Positions 26,971-40,325 of a stretch of 64,000 nt of DNA are shown here, in pieces. Positions within the stretch are counted from its first letter, which is position 1. The number at the start of each line of letters is the position of its first letter. A program made the position numbers and the translations under genes. Source of the DNA: Glandiceps talaboti (lineage: Eukaryota; Hemichordata; Enteropneusta; Spengelidae); assembly GCF_964340395.1 (NCBI RefSeq), contig NC_135553.1:10432501-10496500 (forward strand). Direction: 5' to 3'. The notes under the pieces are model-generated. The model was not told where the DNA came from and searched no databases. It worked only from the letters and a program-made list of their open reading frames with translations.

Positions 26971-29900
26971 AAATGTAGTCTTTCCTTGCATGCTTTATTC
27001 AGAGTACCGTGGCCACCTGCCTAACAGACAGAAATCAATGTATATACAAAAACTGTGAAACCTTTTTTTAAAGCTTTGCAGATGTATGATTTTCATGCAG
27101 TTTTAATCTTAAACTGAACTGTGGCTATGATATATCAGCTAGGAAATGGCACAGAAGAGATGTGAAAGTTGCAGCATGAAACTAGCAATCACTACTTTTG
27201 CATGTAGTAACAATACATGGAAGTAGGAAGTAGATTTCATCTCAGATTATACCATACACTGCTCTAGTTAATTAATTTATGTCAGTAACCTCTGCTAACA
27301 TCAGCAAGTTTTTTGTCATGTATTTTTACACGTCAGATTGTTGGTTTACTCAGAATGCAGGAAACTGAAGTGGCGTATGATATAAAAATATTGGTGGTCC
27401 TTACAACCCTGCCCTGTGATCTTCTCAGGAAACCTTGCTTCTCTGATGTATAGAACTGCAAAAAAACGTTGTACTGCTGCATGAAGTTTTAGTTTAATTG
27501 CTGCTTAGAGCATCTAACTAGGAAATACAGTATGTTGAAAACTCATCTATGCAAAGGTTCAGTCTAAGTTCATAAATTTAACTTCTTTTTGCGGCAAAAG
27601 TTTCAAGTAGCTCACCAAAGCTTTCATCAGGTATCTCATTTGCTAATGTCTATGGTTTTCCTTACTGTATGAAGGTTACTGGAATCACAAAGTGAAGGCT
27701 CTGTTGGTAAGTTCTAAAAGTAATTGTTAAACAAGAAAACACAGTTGTAGTCACCCTGCAGTGTGCCTTCTAATGATAGCCACATTTTGTTGTTGTGAGT
27801 CAAAATGAGAAAAACTGGGTTTTCTTGTGAGTCACATAGTAAGTGATAGGGGAACACCAAATTTTGGTGCATCACTCAAAAGTATGTACATCAAAGTGTG
27901 TACACTGGTGGTCACCATGCAAGTGTTAGGAACTGTGCAATCTATAAAGTTGCATAAGAAAAAAGACTGTCAATGACTTTGGTCATGAGATGATAACACT
28001 CAGATTTAAATACAGGCTTTTATATTGCAAAGACCTTGGAATTTGAATTTTCTGTATCGAAAACCAACCCAAATTTGCTTTTTGTCTGCAAATCTTAGAC
28101 TTTGTAAACATCATGTGGTACATCATAAACAATTTGTGACTAAAATAAATTATGAAATGAAAATGACAAATTGTGCTGGTACGTTTACTGAGAGACTAAC
28201 TGTCAGAGTGGGCTAGCTTTGTACAATATCTTGGTAGAGTGACGGAGTGCAGTCTACACTGCTCATTATCAATTCAAAGGGATTTCAAACACATTCTATG
28301 TGTTCACTCTGGGGATTTTTTTACCTCAACTGTTCATGTCAGATTAACACTTTCTAAGTCTGACCTGTCCACACTAACTATTCTAATCAAGGCCATTCAA
28401 AATCATTTGTTTGTTTCTCTGTTCAGTGATCCTTTTCACACTGTTATATGTGGTGTATTCAAGACATCCAGACATGTTAGTCCCCACAGGACCTGTGGGG
28501 GGGGGGGGGGGACTCTACATGCATGCATGCAGTGAAAGTTACAACACAAGAGTGAATGTAAAATTCATAGTAACATTGGATGCCATTTGCATATATTTGC
28601 ATATATTATGGATATTGACAAATACTCATTACATGTAGACAGAAAAAATCACATGTAACATGATCATTGCTGAAAATTCATAATCAGTGCAAAAAATGCT
28701 AAAAAAGGGATGCTGTTTTCTGTGAAGTTTAGGTTTCTCCATCAACTTGGAAGTCTTTTCTAGACACTGGTGCGTGCAACTTAAGATAAACAATTAGAAC
28801 GATGTTCATGGTGATCTTCACAAACTAACCAAGGGAGTTGAGATAAATGGATTATATCATGCACATGGTAAAGTGTACATGTACCAGCTTCAATAAAGAA
28901 ATACAGTAATATATTTGATGGTCAGTCTACATCAGAACAACACATGTTCACGTCCTTGGTTCTAGATTTGATCCTGAAAATATGCAACAAAAGATTAATT
29001 TTTCCCCAATTTCTGCATAAATTACGCTTGAAAATATGTAATTATATTATTATCAATATTTTTCCTCATTTACATTCACCACTAGCTATTAGCATTATGT
29101 TAATATGTACTCAGCTAGAGGTTTGTTTTGACCATTGTTTTTTTTAATTGTGACATTTTTTGTGATCAAATTTTTACAGCTGTACAATGAATATTTCATG
29201 AGTGGCAGTGATAACAAAAACTAAATACGAAATATCATCATAATTAATATTTTCATTATTGATTTCGTAAATTCATTAATATTTGAAGAGTATTGATTTT
29301 ACATCATGAGTTGGTAATTTCTAAACTGACCCTTGCAGGCTGCCAACCTGGATGGCCACAAATAATTTTTTTTTTGTTTCTCAATATTTCAGTCGTCATT
29401 TTGAATGCCAAAAAATGTGATGCTTACTGAATGTGAATGTTAAGAAGGAAAAATAATTAATGTAAACAACACTGTTGATCAATGAAATTAACATTAGTTG
29501 AATTTACGTCAATATTTTGAAAGCTGCTGTGTACTTTGTGTTTGATTAATGTTTTGACTTGAAATTGGCTTTAGTTTTGATTAAGACTTTTATGCCAATA
29601 TTTACACACTTAATGGACATATAAACAAATAAAAGAATTAAAGTTGCACTTAATGTCAGTGCCAATGTCAAGTACATGTACATGGTCAATACATACCCTT
29701 AGCTACTAAGACCCTTGTGCAGTTCTACTAACTTTGAAACTGACCGCAGGTCATATAGCGCCAATCACACTGTCAAGGTGTACTGTCATCCCTAACTTTT
29801 GATCAGGAACCTTCCGAGTGCAGATCTTAGTCTTTCTACAAGGTCTATACACCTGAGTATACATTTTTACCAACAATCCATGTTCTACCTATCAATATAT

Positions 29901-30939
29901 TAACCCTTCCCTTTGTCATATCTGCAATTTAGTCCGATGGAAATAATGAGGGTACATCATGAAAAGGAAATACCGTAATATTTTATGAACTCTAGCTACA
30001 GCTGTTTAGTCTTTGATTGAAGTTACTGGTATCATAAACTGCTAATGTTCAGTCAGTGAAGCCGACATTCTGTTAGAGTTGATCCAAGATGGTGGACATT
30101 TAAATATTGAAATACAATGTATGAATGAAAAACTTGCAAAATATGAATCAATTGTAAAATAATGAAAACAATTCTTTATGAGACTAGAGCTGAAATTAGA
30201 CCCCAACAATGTTACTGCCATCATGATAAAAATGGGGAATCAGTTTTGTTTATATTTTATTCTTTGTAGTTCAAAGATTTGATAGCATTTGATAAAACTG
30301 AATTTAAAATGAAAATAAAATTGTGTTTTACTTTAGTAGAAGCTGCCTCATACCCTGGAGACTTGGCTATCTGGCACAACATACAGGTCTGACTATTGTA
30401 ATTATTAAACCAGATAGATTAGTCTACCTAGGGTGCGAACCCAGAGACTCTGGACTAGCAACCTAGGTACTTTGTTATACATGTATCCAGAAATGATTCC
30501 TGTTTTGTCAATGATTGTTCTTGTAAAATTGATTATGATGGCTAAACTTTGATAAATTTTCCACTGGAAAATAAAATATGGTTAAGACACTATGACATAC
30601 TGCAGTCAGGGAATAAATGGTTCGTGTGGTTTCTTGACAAAAAAAAAAGAAGAAAGAAAATAATTTTCCAGTTGGTCAATTTTTACCTAAGGGTATTTAA
30701 CAGTTATGTACGATGTAGAGCTCACGTTTCAAACCACTTATCATTTGTTTGTGTAATAACTGCTTATTTAAAGTTTTCTCTTTCTGTTCCACTAGACGTC
30801 TAATTTTTATGATCTTTACAAGGTCAGAGGTCAGTTTATCACACAGACAAATGGTCTTTTTGAAGTCAACTGGAACAAGTTGATGATAACAAAAAATTTG
30901 AGCTACCATGCATGACGGTGCCACCGACTGTAGAGAGAT

Positions 30940-31540
30940 GCTAAAACCCCATTAAATTCCCAGACCTTGTAAATGTTGAAATTATTATGGGCCACTGATA
31001 TCACAAATAGCTTTTTGTCAAAATTTTTATTAAAATTTTTTATTGAAAATTTTAATAAATGTTTTTTTTTTTCAAATTTAGTAATTTTGTGAAAATTGTA
31101 CACTAATAGTATACAACTAACCAGGAGAAATGAAAAAAAAATTCAATTTCCCAGGTCTTGTAAACATTGAAATTAAAACATTATGGGGTACTGATGTCAC
31201 ATCATAGCTGTTAACATTCTGATTGAAAAAAAATAATTGCCAAATGAAAATGATAAAAATGTGTTGTGTAAAATAAGACTTAAAAAAAATATGACACAAA
31301 TTTTCTAGGCCTTGTAAATATTGAAATTATTATGGGGCACCAATGTCTGTCAAAATTTTGATTCCCGAAAATAATAAAAAACAAAGAGTTCAAAAAAATA
31401 TGATAAATTTCCTAGGCCTTGCAAAATATTGAAATTATTATGGGGCACCAATGTCACACCATAGCTTTCAAAATTTTGATTAAAAAAATGAACATTCCAA
31501 TTTTAGTAATTTAGTGAAAATGATAAAAAATATGCCTGAG
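30940..31540. repeat. Diverged tandem repeat, four units of about 100-180 bp
   Basis: Each unit begins with CCTAGGCCTTGTAAATATTG or a variant, then AAATTATTATGGGGCACCAA, TGTCACA..ATAGCT and AAAATTTTGATT. Starts lie near 30955, 31148, 31304 and 31412. Unit length varies through A-rich indels. Confidence 0.75.
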
Positions 31541-32246
31541 ACGACACATCCTGACCCGTTGTACTTTCACCTGAATTCAAATATGAATATTTTATAAGCA
31601 TTGTTTATCTAAATGTAAATATAAATATATGATGTACAACAGTGGAGCTTTGACTGCAAGGGAAAATGTTCTGAAAATTTCTTTTTTTTTGCATTCTTTA
31701 TTTATAATATTTCCTGAGAAGCATGTTTGTAAATGTTATTTCTTTTGATTTCAAATATATTTGTACAAAAAGAAAAATAATATCTGATAATTTATATGAC
31801 TGTTTTTAGAAAAAATTATGTGAATTGCAAAATTTGTACTCAGAAAAATTATGAATATAGGAGTTAACAGTAAAAAGTGTGTTGTAGTTAAAAGAATTAA
31901 TTAAATTGTATTTGATACTTTACTTTTAAGAACAAATTCTGAGAAACCTGGATGGTCTCAACGAAACACAAAAGGTTTTCAAAATCTGTGACTGGATTTC
32001 ATTATGTTCTGATATTTTGTACACATGGTGACCTGATGATACTCAGAGAATCTCATGAGTATTAGCAGGTTAATGTGTGTGAAAATGTCAGCGAGATGTA
32101 CAAAGGAAAATGGGGTGTGAAAAACTGTGAAGTACAAATGAATGTATAAAAAGAGATGGAAGTGTGGAAAGGAAATCACCAAGTTTAGACAGATAAAGGT
32201 GTTTATTTAACTATTGAGGCCTCCAGAGTTCAGTTTACTTTCTTTT

Positions 32247-32396
32247 AAAGGGGAATGCCACTTCAGGAAATGAAGTTATTTCCATAAACTATGGGTCCTG
32301 GAGAGTCATTCCATGATTTTACATCACCTACAATTATTTGTGATTTCAGAGAAACATCAAGTTGATCTTGTGCCTTTGTATGGTATCTTTGACATT
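32247..32396 (+). repeat. Partial copy of the palindromic element found at 34142
   Basis: AGGGGAATGCCACTTCAGGA, AAACTATGGGTCCTGGAGAG and TTTTACATCACCTACAATTA match one arm of the 34142-34563 element; the opposite arm is missing. Confidence 0.75.
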
Positions 32397-32639
32397 GAAG
32401 AATACCTTGAAACTTTTACTGCAGCAAACTATTTTTGGCTTACAGATTCTATTTGAAACTGTATTTTTTGTACTCCATCAATTTTGTAAAAAGCAAGCTG
32501 TGAAAGTCTCAGTTGAAACAGAGCAATAGAAAAAATTTGTCTTGAAAAAAAAAGAATGGTTCAGTTTATTAAATTCCAAAGGAGCTGATAGTAATAGTCT
32601 ACTCTAGTGTAGGATTCAAACATTGGGGTTTAAAAATCT

Positions 32640-32790
32640 ACTACAGATTAGGATTAAAATAAATCTAGATTAAAAAACGGGTTGTTTGGCTGAACTATAG
32701 AAAAACTTGGTCTAGAACAAAAGAATTATTCTATGCAACACTAATGTGATGATCCCAGATTGAAACATAGTTCTTTAAGTATGTGTCTTC
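32640..32790 (-). repeat. Dispersed repeat family R3 copy
   Basis: GAACTATAGAAAAACTTGGT and CTAGAACAAAAGAATTATTC parallel 52890-53070 and 53530-53690. Confidence 0.55.
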
Positions 32791-33404
32791 GTTGCAATGG
32801 GTTTATTGTCTGTTGGTTAAAGCAAAGGAGTAAATAAACAAACAACAATTAAATGAACAAATGGCAAGATTCGGTAAATAGAACACACCCCTGTCAATGC
32901 TGACGAGACATTAATGAAAATTTGGTTTTTTTTTGTTCTTCAAAAGTTGACTCTGTGAGTAAAATTCATCATTTATAACTGTAAATCAACATTCATTTTC
33001 ACAAGAGTTCTTTTCTTAGCTGTGGGTGAGATATGAAAAATGTAGTAAGATTTACATGAAAAAACAAAATGATAGTCAAATACAGATATGATGACTTGTT
33101 GGTCACAGCTAGAGTTTCTTAAATCAACCATGTAGGACATGGGTAATATATACAAAATGTAAATGATAATATTGGTTGGATTAACCAATCAGAAAGTCAG
33201 CTTAGTAATCAATCACTCTGTCAACCGGTCAGAATATCAATTTAGTGCGTCTCTTGTGATGGATGAGTTGATGGATGAAAAGATGAAGGAAGCTGCTTGA
33301 CACGTACACAGGTGAAGATTTCATGAAGTCTTTTTGAAATTGAACTAATTATAAAATAAGCAGACAATTACAGTGGGATATCATCCAATTAACTGACTAA
33401 CCAG

Positions 33405-33543
33405 TCAATCAATCAATCAATCAATCAATTAATTAGTCTACCTTGGGTGATGATTTACTGCTATCAGTTATGTAATACTGGTTGCTGAGTGGATTAATAT
33501 CTGGCTCCTTTACATGCAGTTTTAGACAATATTAACTCTCTGG

Positions 33544-33613
<70 letters not shown>

Positions 33614-33640
33614 TAGTTAATCAATCAACCAATCAATCAG
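33405..33640. repeat. Two AATC microsatellite arrays
   Basis: A short array (33405-33430) and a longer one of about 17 units (33544-33612) with a degenerate tail to 33640. Same motif as in gene B intron 2. Confidence 0.9.
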
Positions 33641-34141
33641 TCAGCTCCTCTTCTGAAAATCTCAAAATAAAAAAGTCAGCCCTTTGAGAGGATCGCCAAT
33701 AGATTTATTAAAAGTAGAGAGTTCATCTCAGCTGTTCCATAGCAAGTTTTTTCAATGGCATGTACGTTTGAAATGTGAATAACATGATCAAAATCAAGGC
33801 GAGGTGAGTGATTTATTTATTCCAATATCTTAGAACAATACACAGAATGCAAATTAAAATATGTAAACACAGTTCTTGTCATGTAAACATTAGACACTTG
33901 TAGATGTAATGTAATTAAAAATATAATGAATGTTATACCGTAAACACTTGATTTACTATGTGACTTTAATAAGATATCTCATTGTGCTAGGTAACTTAAA
34001 ATATCTCAAAACTGTTCAATAGAATCTCCCCTTATAAGTTATACCTCCATGACTAGATATAGTTGTATCTATTTTCAGATTGCAGACTACTCTCACAGGT
34101 TGAAGCATGCCATCTTAACATACCTGACTTTTTTGTTTGTT

Positions 34142-34563
34142 AAAGGGGGACACCACTTCAGGAAATGAAGTAATTTTCATAAACTATGGGTTTTGGAGAG
34201 TCATTTCATGATTTTACATCACCTACAATTACTTGCGATTTCAGAGAAACATCAAGCTGTGTCCTTACAGGATATTGGATCATTGGAGTCAGCAGGAATA
34301 ATATATTCATGGTTGTGCAATGAATATTCATGAGATGTTTTACACTGAAGAGAATGGGCATTCAGGACTCATGAATATTCAGTGTGCAACCATGAATACA
34401 TTATTTTGCTGACTCCCATGATGCAATAGCCAACAGCAAAGATACTCTATAAAGGCACAAGATCAACTTGCCATTTCTCTGAAAGCGCAAGTAATTGTAG
34501 GTGATGTAAAATGATGAAACGATTCTCCAGAACTCGTAGTTTAAAAAATGTCTCCATTGCCTA
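34142..34563. repeat. 422-bp palindromic MITE-like element
   Basis: The two halves are inverted copies of each other along nearly their whole length: CACTTCAGGAAATGAAG, TTTTACATCACCTACAATTA, TTCAGAGAAA and ATTCATGGTTG on the left have complements in reverse order on the right. The centre is near 34350. A transcript through it would form a hairpin of about 200 bp. Confidence 0.8.
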
Positions 34564-34868
34564 GAGTTATGTTTGATATGTTTCCATTTAAATTTTTGAC
34601 CAATTCTGCAGAAACACCTACATGTACATTGTTTCTGAATAAGTAAGAAAGTTTGTGTGGAAATACTAGACAGGGTAATGGTTATTGTGAGTATGGAGTG
34701 TAATTGCCATTTTATTGGCTATGGATGGTAGTGTGTGAAAACAGTGGTAAACCGAACACATGGGAAACTGATGTATCAAATTCGCTATAAACCTTTAGTG
34801 GTTGTGCAGTGGTAGACAGCCATCATACAAGTCCATCACTGATGGAATATTTCAATTTACTCTGAGTA

Positions 34869-35058
34869 TATGTTAGCATTTGATACTAGAAGATAATGTT
34901 ATGTATTAGCATTCAATACAAGAAGATGATGTTTATATGCTAGCATTCGATATGAGGAGATAATGTTTATATGTTAGCACTCGAGACTAGAAGATAATGT
35001 TATATGTTATCAGTCGATACGAGGAGATAATATTTATATGTTAGCATCTGATGTAATG
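34869..35058. repeat. Tandem repeat, about 40-bp unit, five copies
   Basis: The unit is approximately TATGTTAGCATTCGATAC then GAGGAGATAATGTTTA, with substitutions in each copy. Confidence 0.8.
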
Positions 35059-35749
35059 TAAATTAAGTTTTTTGTACTTCGTGGTCAAAGTTTAACACAT
35101 TGCAGTTAGTAGAAATGTGTTACGACATTCATACGACAAATTGGACAAATTGGACATGTATGTACAAAACTGAAATATTAACTTAAAGCATGGCGTACAA
35201 TCGACAGCTCAGTACAAATTTAAAGTGTGAATGTGTTCAAAGAATAGCTTACGGTTTTAATCCAGGTAAGTTTATTGATGTGTGATAGAGGTGTTAGATT
35301 GCTGTAGGCCAGGATCTAGATAGGTGTATTCAAGTCAACACTAAAAAGGATGTCATGCATAATTAATAGTTCAATTATTCGGCCATTATCTGCCGTAAAC
35401 TAGTTATCTGATTTGGCACCAATTTTCTTTTCATGTTTTCCCAAATGTTATGATTTCATCAGATGTCTTTTGAGTTAAAAATGTTATCTAGATTTGATAT
35501 AAATGACTTCGATAGATTCATGTTAATTTTGTTCCAAAGTTTCTCTTTTTACGCTATTCTCGTGTTTTCAAACTAAAAACACACTGCCATTTCTAACTAT
35601 CATAATATCCATTTTGTTTATTCATAATAAATTTCAGGAAAGTAATTGCATAATACATGTAGTCTTAGTTAGTCATTTAAATCAAACAAAAATGGATTAA
35701 TTAATATATACAACAGCTGAGATGTATAGTTGGTCATATTATGATGCAG

Positions 35750-36290
35750 TCCAACCTACTACTAGTGGCCGGCCACCATGGAGTGGTTACTTGGTCATAG
35801 CGACCACATCTGAATATCCCGGACACCAGTGTGTCCTCAATATGTGGTATTCCCTTATCCCTTACTAGGTTGTATATGGTGAGCCACAAGACTACTGACT
35901 TTTTATCATTCTGAGCCACTATGGAAAATGTTGTTGTTTGATTCAATGCTCCATATATTTCCCATATTAAACATGTACATAATGACTACATGTCGTATGT
36001 GCACTTGTCACAGTGGCCACCCTTGTCATGTTTCTTTTGGTTGCTTACACTAATATACTGTGGTGTTGTTAGTTGGTACATCACATACATCATATTTCTC
36101 ATGCTAAACATGGTGTACAGAATGACCACTCATTTATATGATTTTATGCAGGAAATGGCCACCCTTTTGACGCTTGTTTTGGCTGTTGGGATATCACACG
36201 ATACGTATCAGTTGTTGTCTCTCCTATATTGCCACGTTACTGTTCATAGAGGTGTGAAGAACAGACATTATATGATGGATGTGTCCTAGT
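35750..36290. repeat. Diverged tandem duplication, about 137-bp spacing
   Basis: TTTCCCATATTAAACATG (35958) and TTTCTCATGCTAAACATG (about 36096), and GTGGCCACCCTTGTCA versus ATGGCCACCCTTTTGA, mark two related units. A 99-codon open frame across them shows no recognisable protein. Confidence 0.5.
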
Positions 36291-37012
36291 ATTATCATAA
36301 TTTAGATTGGAAATATAATTACATATGATTTATTGTTCATAAAAAATAAAGTGACGTCTGTGATGAACTATGAAACTCATTTCATCCACTCTCACATACA
36401 TGTACGTAGATGAAAATTAAACTTGTCAAAATAGCTTACTACTGTTGGTGAATTGTTTTAGTGAGGAACAACAAGGGTTTCTGAAATTCCAACACAATAT
36501 ACATATATACATAATGTGATCGTTACTCGAAAATTTAGCAGTTGACACGAGTCTGGTTCGTGGGATCGTTAATACGTCAAGTAGATATATGTAGTTGTAA
36601 AATTTGTGCCTCCCTGAGAACCAATAATATATGATTTAGAAAATGAAATGAGCCAAAATATATTTAAAAAATTAATTACCAAGACAAATATTTCCTGAGT
36701 AATTAATCATTTATCTATTTCTAACACAGCACTTCTCATTTCAGGTTTGTACATAATTGCTACAGAGGCATGAAAGTATGTGAAATTAAAAATGATAGAA
36801 ATACAGAAACCAACATGTATGTGTATGTGATGATTTAATGTTATTCTGTATAACAGACCTGTTATGTTTATAATTGTTGTTCATTGTATGTCATGCATGC
36901 ATTGTTGCCATGGTTTCAGATATTGGAACATCCAGGTACTTGTCAGTCAGGTAAAGCTTGTATTGTCCATAGATGGAAAAAGTAGTTCCTTGTACAGCCC
37001 TTATACGGCGAT

Positions 37013-37104
37013 GTTGTAAACCACAGGTCTATTTACGGCACCATTCAAAACTACTTATTTCGTTGTTTTAGCAGAAATGTGAGCTCAGGCTTGCAAGAAT
37101 GTAA
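37013..37104 (+). repeat. Dispersed repeat family R1 copy
   Basis: GTAAACCACAGGTCTATTTA, CGGCACCATTCAAAACTAC, TTATTTCG and GGCTTGCAAGAATG. Confidence 0.6.
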
Positions 37105-39019
37105 TCTGTATATTTGTGCTTATAGATTTGGATGTTGTCTGTTCTCCTCATGTTAACTGGTAGAGTTTCATCGTTATGTGCGAATGTCCACATAGGGGGC
37201 AGTAAGTGATATAATGTATTGTCTGGCCTTTACGCCCATGCACCTTTTCTTGTTTGAATATAAACAAATAGCAGGAAAATACCCCAAAAACTTTTGTATG
37301 TACACGTGTATCTATTAATACATTGAACTTTATAAATATCTGATGCAGGTTTATACTAGTTTGGTTACAGTAGATTGATAGTGACCTAAAACATAACTCA
37401 CTCTACTAGATGTAGATCAGGTCATTTGAATTCTGCATTCTCCCACTCCCCTTGGATGTTCCATATTGTTGCATAATTTTTTTGTCTCTGTCACGTATAT
37501 TTGTATTTTAATATTTGTTATATTTTGCTTGAAAACCCATATAATGGATGCATTGCCATTTCTAAATAAATAATACAAAATAATAATAATATTTGGGGAT
37601 TTTTAAATGACATTGCTAATTTGCATATGTAAATAAACTAATTTACATATGACAAGTTGACGGCGCTGTTATTTGCATATGTCAACCAGGAACGGTATCC
37701 CAAAATAAACTGTGCTTAAAAAAATACATGTAGTAGCATACTGTAACAGTGTAACTAATTTTCATTTAAATATTAGTTATTCACCTTGTGAATTTATCAT
37801 GTAAATTGTCTATTTGAGGTAGGTATGGATAAACAATTTAAACTTGAACACGTTTTTAAAAATTTTTTTTGGTAGAGATTTCACATAATGATTTATGTTG
37901 TAATAATTTCTGTTGATGATTATTTGAGACCAAAGTGATAATCTATGTTTATTTTATATTTTTGTGTCAGCAGGTTAGTATCATATGATAAAAGTATAAT
38001 TTGAGACAAGCTGGTACCTGTGTATGTTATATTAAAACAGGTGTTGTCAAAAAATAGCAGTCATTTAGGTACTAGAATAACTATGTGCACAGTACATTGT
38101 ATTGTATATGCTAGGTCACTGATGGCTAATGCTCTTCTGGGCTGATAATCATGTTATTGGCTATGTTTTAGGACAACCTAGAATCAGAGGTTAGGAATGT
38201 GGTAAAATGAACGTAGTTTTCCATACATGTACCTTGTACTATATTATCAATGTTTTTATTTAAGGGACTGGGTGATAAAATCTGCTGGTGTTTCCTCAGT
38301 AATTTTAAATAGGTTTCTCAAACAAAATTATGGTAGGTTGTGTGGGAAATACTGCCACTTTTACCCCCTTCCTCCCGTTCTGTTACCTGGGTTACCAAAC
38401 CTTAGCAACAGCGCTGATTATTTTGAAGGGGAACTCAGTTTTCAAGTGTCCATCCATGTATGCAATTTGGTGACATTAAATTTCCAGCTTATTGACATGT
38501 TGATGGTAATATGGAGCAACATAAACTGTTACCCCCAGAAAGAAACACAAAAAGTGAGTTACGTGTATCACATATTAGAGTAGAGCTGAAAATGACAGAA
38601 AGACAATGTACAACTTTCGGCGAAAGAAAAAAAAACATGTTGTACACTAACCTCGTTTGTATGTCATGCTCGAAGTGGTTGTCATAGTTATGGTATTTAC
38701 ACAAGTTCTTTTTAGTTAACAAAATGTTTTTCAAATCCATGTTTTATTTGTATACTTATGTCGTAATAATACATTATGTGTAAAAATAAAAGTGCAACAC
38801 AAAGTCAACTGTAAGTTTTTGCAAGAATTAAAGAGATTCATATAAATGTGTTTGGCTACCAGTAAAATCTCTCCAACAGATTTTTAGTACCCTCAGCAAA
38901 ACGGTTTTTATGTGGTCAACACAATTTCAATGTCAGAGTGTGACAGTCTCAGTTCTCTGTGAAGGTCACATTCCATATGTCAACTTGTAGTGACTTCCAC
39001 TGGATAAGTTTGTCTCCAA

Positions 39020-39120
39020 GGCCAAGCGTGTGTAAACAAAAGTGTCCTGGTAGAGGTTTAGATTAGATTGTCACTGAGGCATAACGTTTGTAAACAAAAG
39101 TGTCCTGGTAGAGGCCAGAG
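39020..39120. repeat. 58-bp tandem duplication
   Basis: TGTAAACAAAAGTGTCCTGG then TAGAGG occurs at 39031 and 39089. Confidence 0.8.
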
Positions 39121-40029
39121 TACCATCTGTACAAACTGTTTTATGAGGATAAAGAATTCATACCATAAGACATGTATGTATAATTTCTTGGTAGAATTTT
39201 TTCACTAAAAGGGTAATTTAAGAGACTGATAGTAAACACCTTCCATACTTGCTGGTCAGAGATCAGGGAGGAAGTGTCTTAGTTCTGGTGGTAGTTTTCA
39301 CACTTTTTTGCTGAAAATGAAGTGGTTGGATTACAATTTTTATCTGAAATTTCAAGTAGACTTGACACTTTTATTACTTTGCACTGGGAGAATACTATGT
39401 GTTTTCAAAACTTTTGCTCATGTTTGTGTTGCCAACACAAACAGCTTGTCACATGGGAGTAAATGTCCAAGCATCAAAGTCATTTACAAGGGGATAAAGA
39501 AACCATATTTTGTATTGCATTGATATATATTTGTCGTATTATTACTCTGGAATATATCAGGGAATATGTGGTAACTTGTATGAGAAAAAAAATTGATAAA
39601 TTTGTCCCTTGCAATAATGGATTCTTACGGTATTGATTTTTGCTGGCACCCCTTTGAATTTATTGCCTTTAAACTGTTAGTAAATTGACAACCAGTGTAT
39701 AAAGTGACAGTGCTTATACGTCAGATATATATCATTATCCATTGTTATGAACAATTTGGAAAAATTTGTGTTATTGTCCCATCATTTGATGCACATACTA
39801 CGATACATCTAGTCCACAAAATCTGTTACCATTTCATGATTGTTCAGCTATGAAGTCTTCAAACAATAACAGAGTTTTTTGGTAATGCAGCTGTACTGAG
39901 GTATATAGATACTTCACTTGAGTTGTAAATTGAAGACATTGTATATATAGACTGTCTGTTTACTGTTCTATGAACAAACAGTGTGTAAGAAGTTCATTCA
40001 GCCGCGAAGTGAAATCATCGAACACTAAC

Positions 40030-40325
40030 ACTAGAATTTTAGCACAACTGAAGTGAGGTTCAGTAGTGCTTAGGCATGGTGAAGTCTCTGTACCATGTAT
40101 GACCATGCCTGTAGCAATACCCATATGATGGTGTACATTGTATATGGCAAAGGTAACAACAAGGGTAGTTAGGCAATTATATGAATATTCCAAAAAATGA
40201 CAAAGAAATTAGAAATTGCACATAGCAACACTAATATGATAGTGCATATTTCATGGGTAACAACAAGGATAGATTGGCATGCGGATGAATACAGTTGTGC
40301 TACAATGCCATTGGCACTATTTTTT
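40030..40325 (+). repeat. Dispersed repeat family R4 (hairpin head, conserved tail)
   Basis: Head: TAGCACAACTGAAGTGAGGT then TCAGTAGTGCTTAGGCATGG, a small palindrome. Tail: CAGTTGTGCTACAATGCC then ATTGGCACTATTTTT. Related heads and tails bound the segments at 43454-44009 and 57826-58290. Confidence 0.6.

Noticed and set aside
35990-36289. 99-codon hydrophobic open frame
   Set aside because: It lies across a diverged tandem duplication, has no recognisable domain and no flanking splice signals that fit.
38227-38583. 118-codon open frame
   Set aside because: Composition is not clearly protein-like, no family was recognised and no supporting exon structure was found.
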